NCBI GenBank assembly: GCA_964586865.1
Contig: CAZPJM010000043.1
Span: 1 to 24,081, forward strand
Reading direction: 5' to 3'
Length of the DNA: 24,081 nt
Origin: REDI01 sp964586865
Lineage (GTDB): Bacteria; Myxococcota_A; UBA796; GCA-2862545
The stretch's first letter is position 1, and each line of letters opens with the position of its first letter. Of this stretch, positions 1-9,176 are shown piece by piece. A model generated the notes under the pieces. It did no database searches and had not been told where the DNA came from. It was given only the letters and a program-made list of their open reading frames with translations. Made by a program: the position numbers and the translations under genes.

Positions 1-201
1 TGGCTCATCTGGGTCTTCATCCACCTGATGGCCCTGGTGGGCTTCCGCAACCGCCTGGTGGTCTTCCTCAAGTGGGCTTGGGCGTGGTTCACCTTCGAGC
101 GCAGCAGCCGGCTGGTGTGGCAGGGCGAGAGCCACGAGCCCTGGAACCGGGTGCCGGGCGAGCAGCCGCGCCCCCAGGCGCCCTCCCGCGAGGTGGCCTG
201 A
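1..201 (+). CDS. ndh: Type II NADH dehydrogenase (NDH-2), C-terminal fragment
   Basis: The window opens inside a gene; frame 1 is open from base 1 to the TGA at 199-201 (66 residues visible). The visible part begins with a hydrophobic stretch (WLIWVFIHLMALVGF) followed by RNRLVVFLKWAWAWFTFERSSRLVW. This matches what I know of the C-terminal membrane-binding tail of single-subunit FAD NADH:quinone oxidoreductases, where an F.N+...W.W.YFT.+R..RLI pattern is typical. The enzyme passes electrons from NADH to quinone at the inner face of the cytoplasmic membrane without pumping protons. The Rossmann FAD and NADH domains lie outside the window, so the call rests on the tail alone. A hydrophilic, Pro-rich end closes the protein. 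It lies upstream of the biotin operon on the same strand, 90 bp before bioF. Confidence 0.8.
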   Translation, partial: WLIWVFIHLMALVGFRNRLVVFLKWAWAWFTFERSSRLVWQGESHEPWNRVPGEQPRPQAPSREVA

Positions 202-252
202 CCGAACGTCGGCCTGACCGAGAGGTCGACTGACCGCGAGGTGGCATGACCG
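186..252 (+). repeat. Short direct repeat, 19 bp x 2, flanking the ndh stop
   Basis: CCGCGAGGTGGCCTGACCG at 186-204 recurs as CCGCGAGGTGGCATGACCG at 234-252 with one mismatch in 19, start to start 48 bp. The first copy contains the ndh stop codon. A shorter related string (GGCCTGACCGAGAGGTCG) lies between them, so the 67 bp look like a degenerate local duplication. No function can be assigned. Confidence 0.6.
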
Positions 253-291
253 GCCGACGGGCGGCTACGGCACCGGCTCCACGGAGCCCGC

Positions 292-1374
292 ATGTCGCGC
301 CACGCCCGGTGGCAGGCCCGCCTCGATGACCTCGAGTCCGCCGGTCGCCGCCGCCGCCTCCGCACCCTCGTGCCCACCGGCCCGGTCACCGCCCGGCTGG
401 AGGGGCGGGAGGTCGTGGTGGCGTGCAGCAACGACTACCTGGGCCTGGCCTGGCACCCCGCCGTCCGCGCGGCGGCCCACGGCGGCGGCACCGGCGCCTC
501 GCGGCTGATCACCGGCGACCGCCCCGTCCATCACGCGCTCGAGGCCGAGCTCCGGGACTGGCTCGGCCAGCCGGCGGTCCTGTTCACCTCGGGGTGGCAC
601 GCCAACACCGGGCTCCTCCCGGCCCTGCTCGAGCGGGGCATGCAGGTGGCCTCCGATGCCCTGAACCACGCCTCCATCATCGATGGCCTCCGCCTGGCGC
701 GGGCGCAGGTCCACGTGGTCCCCCACGCCGAGCCGGATGCCCTGCCCGACGACCTCGACGCCATCGTCCTCGAGGGCCTCTACAGCATGGACGGCGACGT
801 CCCGCCGCTCGCCGACTACCCGCGCGAGCCCTGGCTCATCGTCGACGAGGCCCACGCGCTCGGGGTGCTGGGCCCCGACGGGACCGGGGCCGCCGCCGCC
901 GCCGGGCTCACCCCCGACGTCCGGATCGGCACCTTCGGCAAGGCCATCGGGGCCCACGGCGCCTTCGTGTGTGGCCCGGACCCGCTGCGGGACCTGCTGC
1001 TGAACACCGCGCGCAGCCTCGTCTTCACCACCGCCCCCCCCGAGCCGGTGGCGGCCATGGCCCTGGCGGGCCTGCGGGTGCTCCGTCGGGAGCCCGAGCG
1101 CCGGGCCCGTCTGGACGAGAACGTGGCCCGGCTCCGGCGCGGCCTGCGGCAGCTCGGCTGGAACCCCCTCGGCACGCACCACGTGGTCCCGCTGGTGGTG
1201 GGGCCCGCGGCCATGGACCTCGACCGGCGGCTGTTGTCCCGCGGCATCCTGGCCGCCGGGATCCGCCCGCCGACGGTGGCCCCCGGCACAGAGCGTATCC
1301 GGCTCACCGTCTCCGCCGCCCACACCCGGGAGCACATCGACCAGATCCTCGACGCCCTGGGGCCCCGGCCATGA
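292..1374 (+). CDS. bioF: 8-amino-7-oxononanoate synthase (KAPA synthase)
   Basis: PLP enzyme that condenses pimeloyl-ACP (or -CoA) with alanine to give 8-amino-7-oxononanoate, the first step of biotin ring assembly, in the cytoplasm. The 360 residues show the alpha-oxoamine synthase landmarks in order: CSNDYLGLA (45-53), GTGASRLITG (66-75), the cofactor-stacking His in SDALNHASIIDG (about 126), DEAHALGVLG (185-194, Asp to the pyridine nitrogen), and TFGKAIGAHG (214-223) with the Schiff-base Lys217. The end, RPPTVAPGTERIRLTVSAAHT, fits BioF better than the related Kbl or HemA. It is slightly shorter than the usual 380-390 residues. ATG at 292 has ACGGAG at 281-286. Its stop overlaps the next start (ATGA at 1371-1374), so it is translationally coupled to the lipoprotein and, beyond it, bioA. 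Confidence 0.93.
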   Translation: MSRHARWQARLDDLESAGRRRRLRTLVPTGPVTARLEGREVVVACSNDYLGLAWHPAVRAAAHGGGTGASRLITGDRPVHHALEAELRDWLGQPAVLFTSGWHANTGLLPALLERGMQVASDALNHASIIDGLRLARAQVHVVPHAEPDALPDDLDAIVLEGLYSMDGDVPPLADYPREPWLIVDEAHALGVLGPDGTGAAAAAGLTPDVRIGTFGKAIGAHGAFVCGPDPLRDLLLNTARSLVFTTAPPEPVAAMALAGLRVLRREPERRARLDENVARLRRGLRQLGWNPLGTHHVVPLVVGPAAMDLDRRLLSRGILAAGIRPPTVAPGTERIRLTVSAAHTREHIDQILDALGPRP

Positions 1375-2162
1375 GCCCGAGCCGTCGCCAGGTGCTGGCC
1401 GGCCTGGTGGCCGCCGGGGTGCTCGGCTGCGGGCCCCGCAGCGCCCCGGTCCCCCTCGCCCTCGAGCGTCCGGTGCGCCTGGGGTGGCGCTGGGTGGCAG
1501 GCCAGAGCCTCACCTACCGGGTGCGGACCACCCACCGGGGCCCCGGCCACCGCACCGTGCGCAGCGAGCGGTGGTCCTACCGGGTCCGCTCGGTCGACCC
1601 GGCGGGGATCGCCACCCTCGACGGCGTGCTGGTGGGGATCGGTGGGGAGGTGAACGGGTCCCCCGCGCCCGAGGCGAGCCTGGATCGGCACCGGGCCGAG
1701 GGCGGCCGGGTCCGGCTGCGGATCGGCACCGACGGCCGTCTCCACCTGGCCGCCGGCACCGGCTGCGCCGCCGTGGGCCCCGCCTCGGCCGTCTGCTTCG
1801 GGGACCAGCTCCCCCATCGCCTCCTGGCCGTGCCCCTCCCCCGCCGCCCGGTGGTGGCGCGGGACCGGTGGCCCGACCCCGACCTGGCCGCCCTCATCGC
1901 CGCCCTCCTCCCGGACGAGACCCCGACCCGCGTGGACAGCACCCTCGATCTCTGGCACCTCACCGGCGATCCGGACACACCCCGGCTGCTCCTCGGCACC
2001 GACCTGGTGGTCCGCGGGGCGGCCGGCGCCCAGATCCGCGCCGCCGGGGCGGTGACCTGGGATGCCTTGCAAGGCGTGCTCCACGAGCGCACCCTCACCT
2101 GTCGCCTGGTGGGCGCCGCCCTTCCCGACGAGCTCCACATCATCACCACCCGCGTCGCCTGA
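1371..2162 (+). CDS. Tat-type lipoprotein of unknown function inside the biotin operon
   Basis: A 263-residue protein I do not recognise. It begins MSPSRRQVLAG, close to the twin-arginine (S/T)RRxFLK pattern, then a hydrophobic stretch and the lipobox VLGC with Cys20; so it should be exported, probably folded through Tat, and lipidated. Residue +2 is Gly, which predicts the outer membrane by the E. coli Lol rule. The mature part is rich in short beta-like strands (for example SLTYRVRTTHRG and WSYRVRSVDPAG) and resembles a single beta-rich domain, with two Cys near residues 127-137. The ATG overlaps the bioF stop and the TGA is 7 bp before bioA, so it is co-translated with biotin enzymes, though a cytoplasmic pathway has no obvious need for an exported lipoprotein. 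It could be an unrelated passenger or an accessory whose role is unknown. Confidence 0.85.
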   Translation: MSPSRRQVLAGLVAAGVLGCGPRSAPVPLALERPVRLGWRWVAGQSLTYRVRTTHRGPGHRTVRSERWSYRVRSVDPAGIATLDGVLVGIGGEVNGSPAPEASLDRHRAEGGRVRLRIGTDGRLHLAAGTGCAAVGPASAVCFGDQLPHRLLAVPLPRRPVVARDRWPDPDLAALIAALLPDETPTRVDSTLDLWHLTGDPDTPRLLLGTDLVVRGAAGAQIRAAGAVTWDALQGVLHERTLTCRLVGAALPDELHIITTRVA

Positions 2163-2169
2163 GAGCCCC

Positions 2170-3495
2170 ATGGACCGGACCGAGACCCTCCGTGCCACCG
2201 ACAAGCGCGTCATCTGGCACCCCTTCACCCCCCAGCAGCGCTGGACCGCCGCCGACCCCCTGATCATCGAGCGCGGCGAGGGGTGCTGGCTCGTGGACAC
2301 CGATGGGCACGCCTACCTCGACGGCGTCAGCTCCCTGTGGACCAATGTGCACGGGCACGCCCACCCGCGCATCGACGCCGCCGTGCGCGAGCAGCTCGAC
2401 CGGCTGGCCCACTCGACCCTGCTGGGCCTGACCCACCCCCCCGCCATCGAGCTCGCCGCACAGCTCGTGGACCGCACCCCCGAGGGCCTGGACCGGGTCT
2501 TCTACTCGGACAGTGGCTCCACCGCGACCGAGATCGCCGTGAAGATGGCCTTCCAGGCCCAGCAGCACCGGGGCGAGACCGGGCGGACCCGCTTCGCCAC
2601 CCTCTCGGACGCCTACCACGGAGACACCCTCGGGGCGGTGAGCGTGGGCGCCATCTCGACCTTCCACCGGATCTTCGAGCCGCTCCTCTTCCGGACCGAG
2701 ATCCTGCCCGCCCCCCGCGACCCCGGCGGCCGGGAGGAGGCGGGCTGCCTGGAGCGGGCCCTCACCTCCCTGGACGAGCACGCGGACGAGCTGGCCGCCC
2801 TGATCGTCGAGCCCCTGGTCCAGGGAGCGGCGGGCATGAAGATGCACTCCGAGGCCTACCTGCGCCCCCTGCTCGAGCGGGCCCGGGAGCACGGGCTGCT
2901 CCTCATCGCCGACGAGGTGGCCGTCGGCTTCGGTCGGACCGGCACCCTCTTCGCGATGGAGCAGGTGGGGATCACCCCCGACTTCCTGTGCCTCGCCAAG
3001 GGGATCAGCGGCGGCTACCTGCCGCTGGCCGCCACCCTCACCTCCGAGGCCGTCTACGACGCCTTCCTGGGCGCCCCAGAGGAGAACCGCCAGTTCTTCC
3101 ACGGCCACACCTACACGGGCAACCCGCTGGCCTGCGCCGCGGCCCTCGCCTCGCTGGAGCTGCTGGACGAGAACGACACCCTCGCCCACATAAGCACCCT
3201 CTCCGCCCACCTGGCCGCCGGCCTCGAGGCCCGGGTGCGTCCCCACCCCTGGGTGGCCCGCATCCGGCAGCGCGGCGTCCTGATCGGCATCGACCTGGAG
3301 CACCCCGGGGGCGGCCCCCTGCCCGCGGACACCGGGCACCGCGTGTGCATGGCCACCCGGGCCCACGGCCTGATCCTCCGCCCGCTCGGCAATACGCTGA
3401 TCATCAACCCGCCCCTCGCCCTCTCCACCGCCGAGGCCGACCAGCTCGTGGGGGCGGTCCGAGCGGCCCTGAACGACGTGGCGGAGGCCCCATGA
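2170..3495 (+). CDS. bioA: Adenosylmethionine-8-amino-7-oxononanoate aminotransferase (DAPA synthase)
   Basis: Class III PLP aminotransferase that uses S-adenosylmethionine as amino donor to turn KAPA into 7,8-diaminopelargonic acid. The 441-residue protein has the BioA N-terminal signature IWHPFTPQ (15-22), DGVSSLWTNVHGHAHP (51-66), the PLP-phosphate loop SDSGSTATEIAVKMA (113-127), SDAYHGDTLGAVSVG (146-160), Asp248 in IADEVAVGFGRTGT, and the Schiff-base Lys277 in LCLAKGISGGYLPL. Retained GHTYTGNPLAC and a C-terminal RPLGN motif support it. The open frame extends upstream to 2062 but ATG 2170, 7 bp after the preceding stop, begins with the expected BioA N-terminus. The stop overlaps the kinase start (ATGA 3492-3495). 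bioB, bioC and bioD are not in the window. Confidence 0.94.
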   Translation: MDRTETLRATDKRVIWHPFTPQQRWTAADPLIIERGEGCWLVDTDGHAYLDGVSSLWTNVHGHAHPRIDAAVREQLDRLAHSTLLGLTHPPAIELAAQLVDRTPEGLDRVFYSDSGSTATEIAVKMAFQAQQHRGETGRTRFATLSDAYHGDTLGAVSVGAISTFHRIFEPLLFRTEILPAPRDPGGREEAGCLERALTSLDEHADELAALIVEPLVQGAAGMKMHSEAYLRPLLERAREHGLLLIADEVAVGFGRTGTLFAMEQVGITPDFLCLAKGISGGYLPLAATLTSEAVYDAFLGAPEENRQFFHGHTYTGNPLACAAALASLELLDENDTLAHISTLSAHLAAGLEARVRPHPWVARIRQRGVLIGIDLEHPGGGPLPADTGHRVCMATRAHGLILRPLGNTLIINPPLALSTAEADQLVGAVRAALNDVAEAP

Positions 3496-4794
3496 CCGAG
3501 GCGCGCCCCTCCCTGGACCCCCTCGCCGATCCGGACAGCGACGAGGGGGCCCTGTGGCTCACCTGGCTGGTGCGCCTGCGGTGGGTCGCGCTGCTCGCCC
3601 AGACCGTCACCCTCTCCTTCACCTTCAGCGTCCTGGCCGACCCCTGGCTCCTCCTGCCCCTCGGGGTGGTCATGGGTGTGCTCGCGGTGGGCAACCTCGA
3701 GGCCATCTGGGCCCTCCGTGCCGGCCGGGAGATCAGCCAGACCCGCCTGCTCATCCATCTGGCGGTCGAGGTGGCGGCCCTGACGGCCTTCCTCGTGGCG
3801 GCGGGTGGCCCGAACAATCCCTTCAACGTGCTCTTCCTGGTCCACGTCTGCATGGCCGCGGTCATGCTCACCTGGGGCAAGGCCGCCCTGCTGACCAGCC
3901 TGGTCCTGGCCGCCTATGGGCTGCTCCACCTCTTCCACGTGCCCCTGCACCTGGACCAGCACTCCCTGCCCGAGCCGGTCCTGCTCGGCGTGGGCAATGC
4001 CATCGCCTTCATCATCACCGCCATCTCGGCCGCCGGCTTCACCGTGGGGGTCGCCCGCACCCTCCGCGGGCACAAAGTGGCCCTCCTCGAGGCCCGGGAC
4101 CGCACCGCCCGGGTCGACCGCCTGCGGACGGTGGGCACCCTGGCCGCCGGCGCCGCCCACGAGCTCAACACCCCCCTCTTCACCATGGGCCTCAGGCTCC
4201 GTCGCATCCGCCGCCGCCACGGCGAGGAGCCCGACACCAGCCGCGACGTGGAGGTCATCCAGACCCAGCTCGACCGGTGCAAGGAGATCGTGGAGCAGCT
4301 CCTGGTCGGTGCTGGAGACCCCACCGCCGGGGGGATCGAGCGTCGCCCCCTCGCCACCCTCGTCGAGGCCACGGTGCACATGTGGTCCAAGGGCGCCACG
4401 GTGGGGGCCACCGTCGAGGACGAGAGCGACGGCGCCATGGTGGAGGTCCCGGTGGTGGCCTTCCGCCAGGCCCTCCTCAACCTCCTGGAGAACGGTCGGG
4501 AGGCCCAGTCCGAGGAGGGGATCGACACCCCGCTCGAGGTGCGGCTCGACCGCGAGGAGGGCGTCGTCGTGGTCCGGGTCCGGGATCACGGCGTGGGGCT
4601 GCCCGCACAGGTCGACCGGGTGGGCGACCCCTTCTTCACGACGAAGACCACCGGCACCGGGCTCGGGGTCTACGTCGCCCGGGCGGTCGCCGACGGCGCC
4701 GGCGGCGGTCTGCGTTACAGGGAGCAGCGAGGTGTCTGGACCGAGGCCGTCTGGTGGTTCCCTTGTGTGCAGGCGCACGACCCTGGAGGCCCCC

Positions 4795-5346
<552 letters not shown>

Positions 5347-5373
5347 CCCGCCGCCCCGGCCGGGGGGTCGGGG

Positions 5374-5402
5374 CCGTCAGGCGCGCTCCTGGGGGCTACA
5401 AT
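5374..5402 (+). promoter_or_regulatory. Candidate promoter for the OmpA-family gene
   Basis: TACAAT at 5397-5402 is a 5/6 match to the sigma-70 -10 box in a context (GGGGGCTACAATGCC) seen in partial form before other units here. A weak -35 (CCGTCA, 3/6) lies 17 bp upstream at 5374-5379. The start codon is 44 bp downstream of the -10. A short GC-rich palindrome (CCCCGGCCGGGG, 5354-5365) just upstream could mark the end of the bio-reg operon. Confidence 0.4.
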
Positions 5403-5446
5403 GCCCCGCGCCGCCACCCGACAGGGCGGGTGCAGGGAGTTGGCGC

Positions 5447-8233
5447 ATGCACAGGGTGTGGTTTCTCGGAGTCCTCGGCCTCCCCACGGTCGCCGCCGCG
5501 GTGGACGTGGACCCCTTCGACCCCAGCGCCTCCATCGCTCACGGCTCGGGCACGCCCGCCGTGGACAGCCCCGCCCTCACCGATGGCGGGCTCTCCCTCG
5601 GCGTGACCGGCGTGGTCGCCGAGGACCTGGTCGCCTTCGTCGACGCCGACGGCACCCGATCCGTCCTGGTGCCCCACGCCTTCCAGACCACGCTGTACGG
5701 CGGCTGGACCTTCGAGGACAAGCTCCGCCTCGAGGTGCTGGCACCCATCTACGGCCACACCCGCACCGCGACCGACGACCCCTTCCGGGGCGCTGCCCTG
5801 GGCGACATCCTCCTGCAAGCCAACATCCGCCTGCGCCAGAACGAGTCGGGGACCTTCGGCGTCTCGCTGCTGCCCACCCTCGGGCTGCCCACCGGCCGCC
5901 CCAAGGCCCTCCTGGCCCGCGGTCCCCACCTCAAGCTCCGTGGCGCCGTCGGCGGCGAGGTGGCCGACCGCTTCGGCTACGCCGCCAACCTGGGCTTCGT
6001 GCTGGGCCCGGGCGATCTCTTCGAGGATGTGGCCGTGGGCAGCGCGGTGCTGGCGGGAGCCGGCGCCTGGGTCCGCCTGGACGACCGCTTCCGGGTGGGG
6101 GCCGACTACGACCTGTCCATCGGCACCTCCAACGCCCCGGGCGACACCAACGTCCTGAGCGCGACCCACCTCTTCGCCCAGGTGGTGGACGACAGCGGCC
6201 TCGGCCTGATGGTGAGCGGGGGCCGCGGCCTGATCCGCGGGGTGGGGGCCCCCGACTGGCGGGTCATGGCGGCGATCACCTTCTCCCGCATGTCGCGCGA
6301 CACCGATGGGGACTCCATCGTCGACGACGAGGACACCTGCCCCCTCGACCCGGAGGACTTCGACGGCTTCGAGGACCTGGATGGCTGCCCCGACCCCGAC
6401 AACGACGCCGACACCCTCCTGGACATCGACGACGACTGCCCGCTCGAGCCGGAGGACTTCGACGGGTGGGAGGACCTGGACGGCTGCCCCGATCCCGACA
6501 ACGACGGCGACACCCTCCTCGATCCCGAGGACACCTGCCCCTACCGCGCCGGTCCGGTCGAGCTGGATGGCTGCCCGGACACCGACGGCGACGGCCTCGT
6601 GGACGATCAGGACCGCTGCCCCCTCGACCCGGGCCCCGAGGACCTGGTGGGCTGCCCCGATTCGGACGAGGACCAGGTCGCCGACTACCGCGACGCCTGC
6701 CCCGACCAGCCCCGCGCCGCCGACGAGCCCCCCGAGCAGTCCAACGGCTGCCCCACCCGGGCCTTCGTCCAGGGCGACCGCATCCAGATCACCGAGCGGG
6801 TGCTCTTCGAGACGGCCCGGGCCGTCATCCGCGCCGAGTCCTACGAGCTCCTGAACGAGGTCGTCAGGGCCCTGAAGCGCTACGAGCGCATCGAGAAGGT
6901 CGAGGTCGCCGGCCACACCGACAACAAGGGCTCGGATCGCTACAACCTGCGGCTCTCCCAGCAGCGGGCGCGCTCCGTTCGCGACTACCTGGTCGAGCAG
7001 GGCGTCGACCCGGACCGGCTGGTCTCGAAGGGCTACGGCGAGACCGAGCCCATCGACTCCAACTTCACCGAGTCGGGCCGCACGCGGAACCGCCGGGTGG
7101 AGTTCCGGATCCTGGAGCAGGAGACGGTCGAGGAGGTCGAGGTCAACCTGGCCGAGGACGTGGGCGCCATCACCGTGACCCTGCCCGAGGACCGGCCCTT
7201 CGCCGAGCTGCGGGTGGACGGGACCCTCGCGTCGCCGCGGGCGCCGGTCCGGGGCCTCATCGTCGAGCCCGGCACCCACGAGATCCGGGTGACCGACCCG
7301 CTCCGGAGCCTGGACTGGTCCACCACGGTCGAGGTGGACGGCGGCGAGACGGTGACCGTGTCGGTCCCGCCGGAGCAGGTCGGGCCGGTCCAGGAAGGCA
7401 TCATCCTGCCCTCCCTCGACGCCGGCTTCGACACCGGGGAGAGCGGGCCGGACGGGGCCCCCGCGCCGGTCGACGACGATGCGCCCCTCGCCCTCCCCGT
7501 GGACGATGGCGCCCCCGCCGATCCCACCCCCGAGGCAGACCCGGCAGAGGCCGGGACGCCCGATCCGGCCGACGAGGCGAGCACCGCCCCGACGGTGCCC
7601 GACACCGGGGAAGACGCCCCCGACGACGACGGCATGCCCCGCCTCTCCACCGGCACCGAGGACGCCCCCGCCGACGACGGCATGCCACGGCTCTCCACCG
7701 ACACCGAGGACGCCCCCGCCGACGACGGCATGCCCCGCCTCTCCACCGGCACCGAGGACGCCCCCACCGAGCCGGCCCCCACCGAGCCGGCCCCCGATGC
7801 GGCGGCCCCCGCCGGCAGCCCCGACGACCCGTGGGGCGCCGGGGATCCCGACGCCTTCCCCGTAGGCAGCGGCCCCAAGGTGGAGGCCACCGACCCCGAG
7901 GGTCCGGCGGACCCCGACCCCGACGGCGGCAGCCCCGGCTTCGGCGAGGCGGCCCCCGACACGGTGGCAGGTCCCGGCTTCGGCACCCCCGAGGACGAGC
8001 TCTCTCCACGCGAGCGGCGGCGGGCCGAGCGCCGCGCCCGCCGGGAGGCCCGCAAGGCCGAGAAGGCGCGCCGGAAGGCCGAGAAGGAGGCCGAGAAGCA
8101 GGCCGACGATGAACCGCCTCCCCTGGTGGATCCCTCCACGCTGCCCGGCGCCGAGGGCCCTGGCGGGGAGCCGGCCCCCGACACCGAGGGTGCGGGCGAG
8201 GCGGACGACGACCCCTGGTCCCAGGACGACTGA
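5447..8233 (+). CDS. OmpA-family envelope protein: barrel, TSP3 repeats, OmpA_C, PEGA-like domain, acidic repeat tail
   Basis: A 928-residue secreted protein, start chosen at ATG 5447 with GGGAG at 5435-5439. Residues 1-18 form a signal peptide ending AAA. Residues 20-285 alternate beta-strands as in an OmpA-type or MetA-pathway-like outer membrane barrel. Residues 285-435 hold calcium-binding thrombospondin type 3 repeats (DTDGDSIVDDEDTCPL and four or more variants, with paired Cys). Residues 440-560 are an OmpA peptidoglycan-binding domain (GHTDNKGSDRYN at 489-500, LSQQRA at 503-508, NRRVEF at 548-553). Residues about 572-643 resemble a PEGA domain. The last 280 residues are Pro/Asp/Glu-rich, with three 16-residue repeats (722-769), an Arg/Lys/Ala/Glu helix (about 851-888) and an acidic end. 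It probably ties the outer membrane to the cell wall. The tail is unusual for the family. Confidence 0.88.
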   Translation: MHRVWFLGVLGLPTVAAAVDVDPFDPSASIAHGSGTPAVDSPALTDGGLSLGVTGVVAEDLVAFVDADGTRSVLVPHAFQTTLYGGWTFEDKLRLEVLAPIYGHTRTATDDPFRGAALGDILLQANIRLRQNESGTFGVSLLPTLGLPTGRPKALLARGPHLKLRGAVGGEVADRFGYAANLGFVLGPGDLFEDVAVGSAVLAGAGAWVRLDDRFRVGADYDLSIGTSNAPGDTNVLSATHLFAQVVDDSGLGLMVSGGRGLIRGVGAPDWRVMAAITFSRMSRDTDGDSIVDDEDTCPLDPEDFDGFEDLDGCPDPDNDADTLLDIDDDCPLEPEDFDGWEDLDGCPDPDNDGDTLLDPEDTCPYRAGPVELDGCPDTDGDGLVDDQDRCPLDPGPEDLVGCPDSDEDQVADYRDACPDQPRAADEPPEQSNGCPTRAFVQGDRIQITERVLFETARAVIRAESYELLNEVVRALKRYERIEKVEVAGHTDNKGSDRYNLRLSQQRARSVRDYLVEQGVDPDRLVSKGYGETEPIDSNFTESGRTRNRRVEFRILEQETVEEVEVNLAEDVGAITVTLPEDRPFAELRVDGTLASPRAPVRGLIVEPGTHEIRVTDPLRSLDWSTTVEVDGGETVTVSVPPEQVGPVQEGIILPSLDAGFDTGESGPDGAPAPVDDDAPLALPVDDGAPADPTPEADPAEAGTPDPADEASTAPTVPDTGEDAPDDDGMPRLSTGTEDAPADDGMPRLSTDTEDAPADDGMPRLSTGTEDAPTEPAPTEPAPDAAAPAGSPDDPWGAGDPDAFPVGSGPKVEATDPEGPADPDPDGGSPGFGEAAPDTVAGPGFGTPEDELSPRERRRAERRARREARKAEKARRKAEKEAEKQADDEPPPLVDPSTLPGAEGPGGEPAPDTEGAGEADDDPWSQDD
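7610..7753 (+). repeat. Three tandem 48-bp units in the OmpA-family gene
   Basis: Units at 7610-7657, 7658-7705 and 7706-7753 each encode EDAP(D/A)DDGMPRLST(G/D)T; a partial fourth copy (EDAPTEPAP) follows and itself contains a duplicated TEPAP. Copies differ by a few bases, mostly silent, so the duplication is recent or kept uniform. The unit length is a multiple of three, so copy number can change without a frameshift. Confidence 0.93.
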
Positions 8234-8314
8234 GGGCCCGCCCCGGACGGGGGTGCCCGCGCGCTCGCCCGGACCGCCCCCCCGGGCTACGCCGTCGCCC
8301 GACCCGGAGACCCC

Positions 8315-9163
8315 ATGCAGCGGATCGGAGTGCTCGGCGCCGGCACCATGGGCCATGGCATCGCCCAGGTCTGCGCCATGGCGGGCTTTCACGTGCGGCT
8401 GACCGACAGCGACCCGGACGGGCTCCAGCGCGGTCTGGACCACATCCGCCGCAACCTGGACAAGGGCGTCGACCGCGGCAAGGTCGCCCCGGAGACCCGC
8501 GACACGGCCCTGGACCACCTCTCGGGCGTCCAGAGCCTCGAGCACGCCGCCGAGGGCGCCGACCTGGTCATCGAAGCGGTGCCCGAGAAGCTCGGGGTCA
8601 AGCAGGAGCTCTTCCGCCGGGTGGCGGCCGTGGCCCCTCCGGGCTGCCTGCTCGGGACCAACACCTCGAGCCTCTCCGTGCAGGCCATCGCCGAGGCGGT
8701 CGCGGACCCGGGCCGGGTGATCGGCACCCACTTCTTCAACCCGGTCCACATCATGAAGCTCCTCGAGGTCATCGTCGCCGACACGACCTCGCCGGCGACG
8801 GTCGAGGCCATCCGTGCCTTCGGCGCAGCCATCGGCAAGGAGGTCATCGAGGTGCGCGACGTGCCCGGCTTCGCCACCAGCCGCCTCGGGGTGGCGCTGG
8901 GCATGGAGGCCATCCGGATGGTGGAGTCCGGGGTCGCGTCGGCCGAGGACATCGACAAGGCCATGGTCCTCGGGTACCGCCACCCGGTCGGCCCCCTGAA
9001 GCTCACCGACATGGTGGGGCTGGACGTGCGGCTGCACATCGGCGAGTACCTGGCGCGCGAGCTGGGCAACAAGGCCTTCGAGCCCCCCGACCTCATGCGC
9101 CGGATGGTGGCCGAGGGCCGCCTCGGCAGGAAGTCCGGCCAGGGCTTCTACACCTGGGACTGA
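8315..9163 (+). CDS. hbd: 3-hydroxybutyryl-CoA dehydrogenase (3-hydroxyacyl-CoA dehydrogenase)
   Basis: A 282-residue cytoplasmic NAD(P)-dependent enzyme that interconverts acetoacetyl-CoA and 3-hydroxybutyryl-CoA. It has the Rossmann loop GAGTMGHGIA (8-17) with Asp31 at the end of the second strand, which favours NAD over NADP. NTSSLSV (116-122), catalytic His139 in HFFNPVHIMKLLEV with Glu151, and the C-terminal domain motif VGPLKLTDMVGLD complete the fold; length equals free-standing Hbd/PaaH enzymes rather than FadB fusions. GGAG at 8306-8309 precedes the ATG. The thiolase begins 13 bp downstream, so the two form an operon that could run toward butyrate or polyhydroxybutyrate precursors, or backward in beta-oxidation. 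No crotonase, transferase or PHA synthase is visible here. The 81 bp upstream contain a TACGCC (8288-8293) in a GGGCTAC context. Confidence 0.93.
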   Translation: MQRIGVLGAGTMGHGIAQVCAMAGFHVRLTDSDPDGLQRGLDHIRRNLDKGVDRGKVAPETRDTALDHLSGVQSLEHAAEGADLVIEAVPEKLGVKQELFRRVAAVAPPGCLLGTNTSSLSVQAIAEAVADPGRVIGTHFFNPVHIMKLLEVIVADTTSPATVEAIRAFGAAIGKEVIEVRDVPGFATSRLGVALGMEAIRMVESGVASAEDIDKAMVLGYRHPVGPLKLTDMVGLDVRLHIGEYLARELGNKAFEPPDLMRRMVAEGRLGRKSGQGFYTWD

Positions 9164-9176
9164 ACAGGAGATCCCC

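Noticed and set aside
205..291. BirA operator or riboswitch before bioF
   Set aside because: The 90 bp leader holds a degenerate direct repeat and a TACGGC, but I find no TTGTAAACC-type BirA palindrome or structured riboswitch.
5354..5365. CCCCGGCCGGGG as terminator of the bio-reg operon
   Set aside because: It gives only a 4 bp stem with a 4-base loop and no T-tract; too weak to call.
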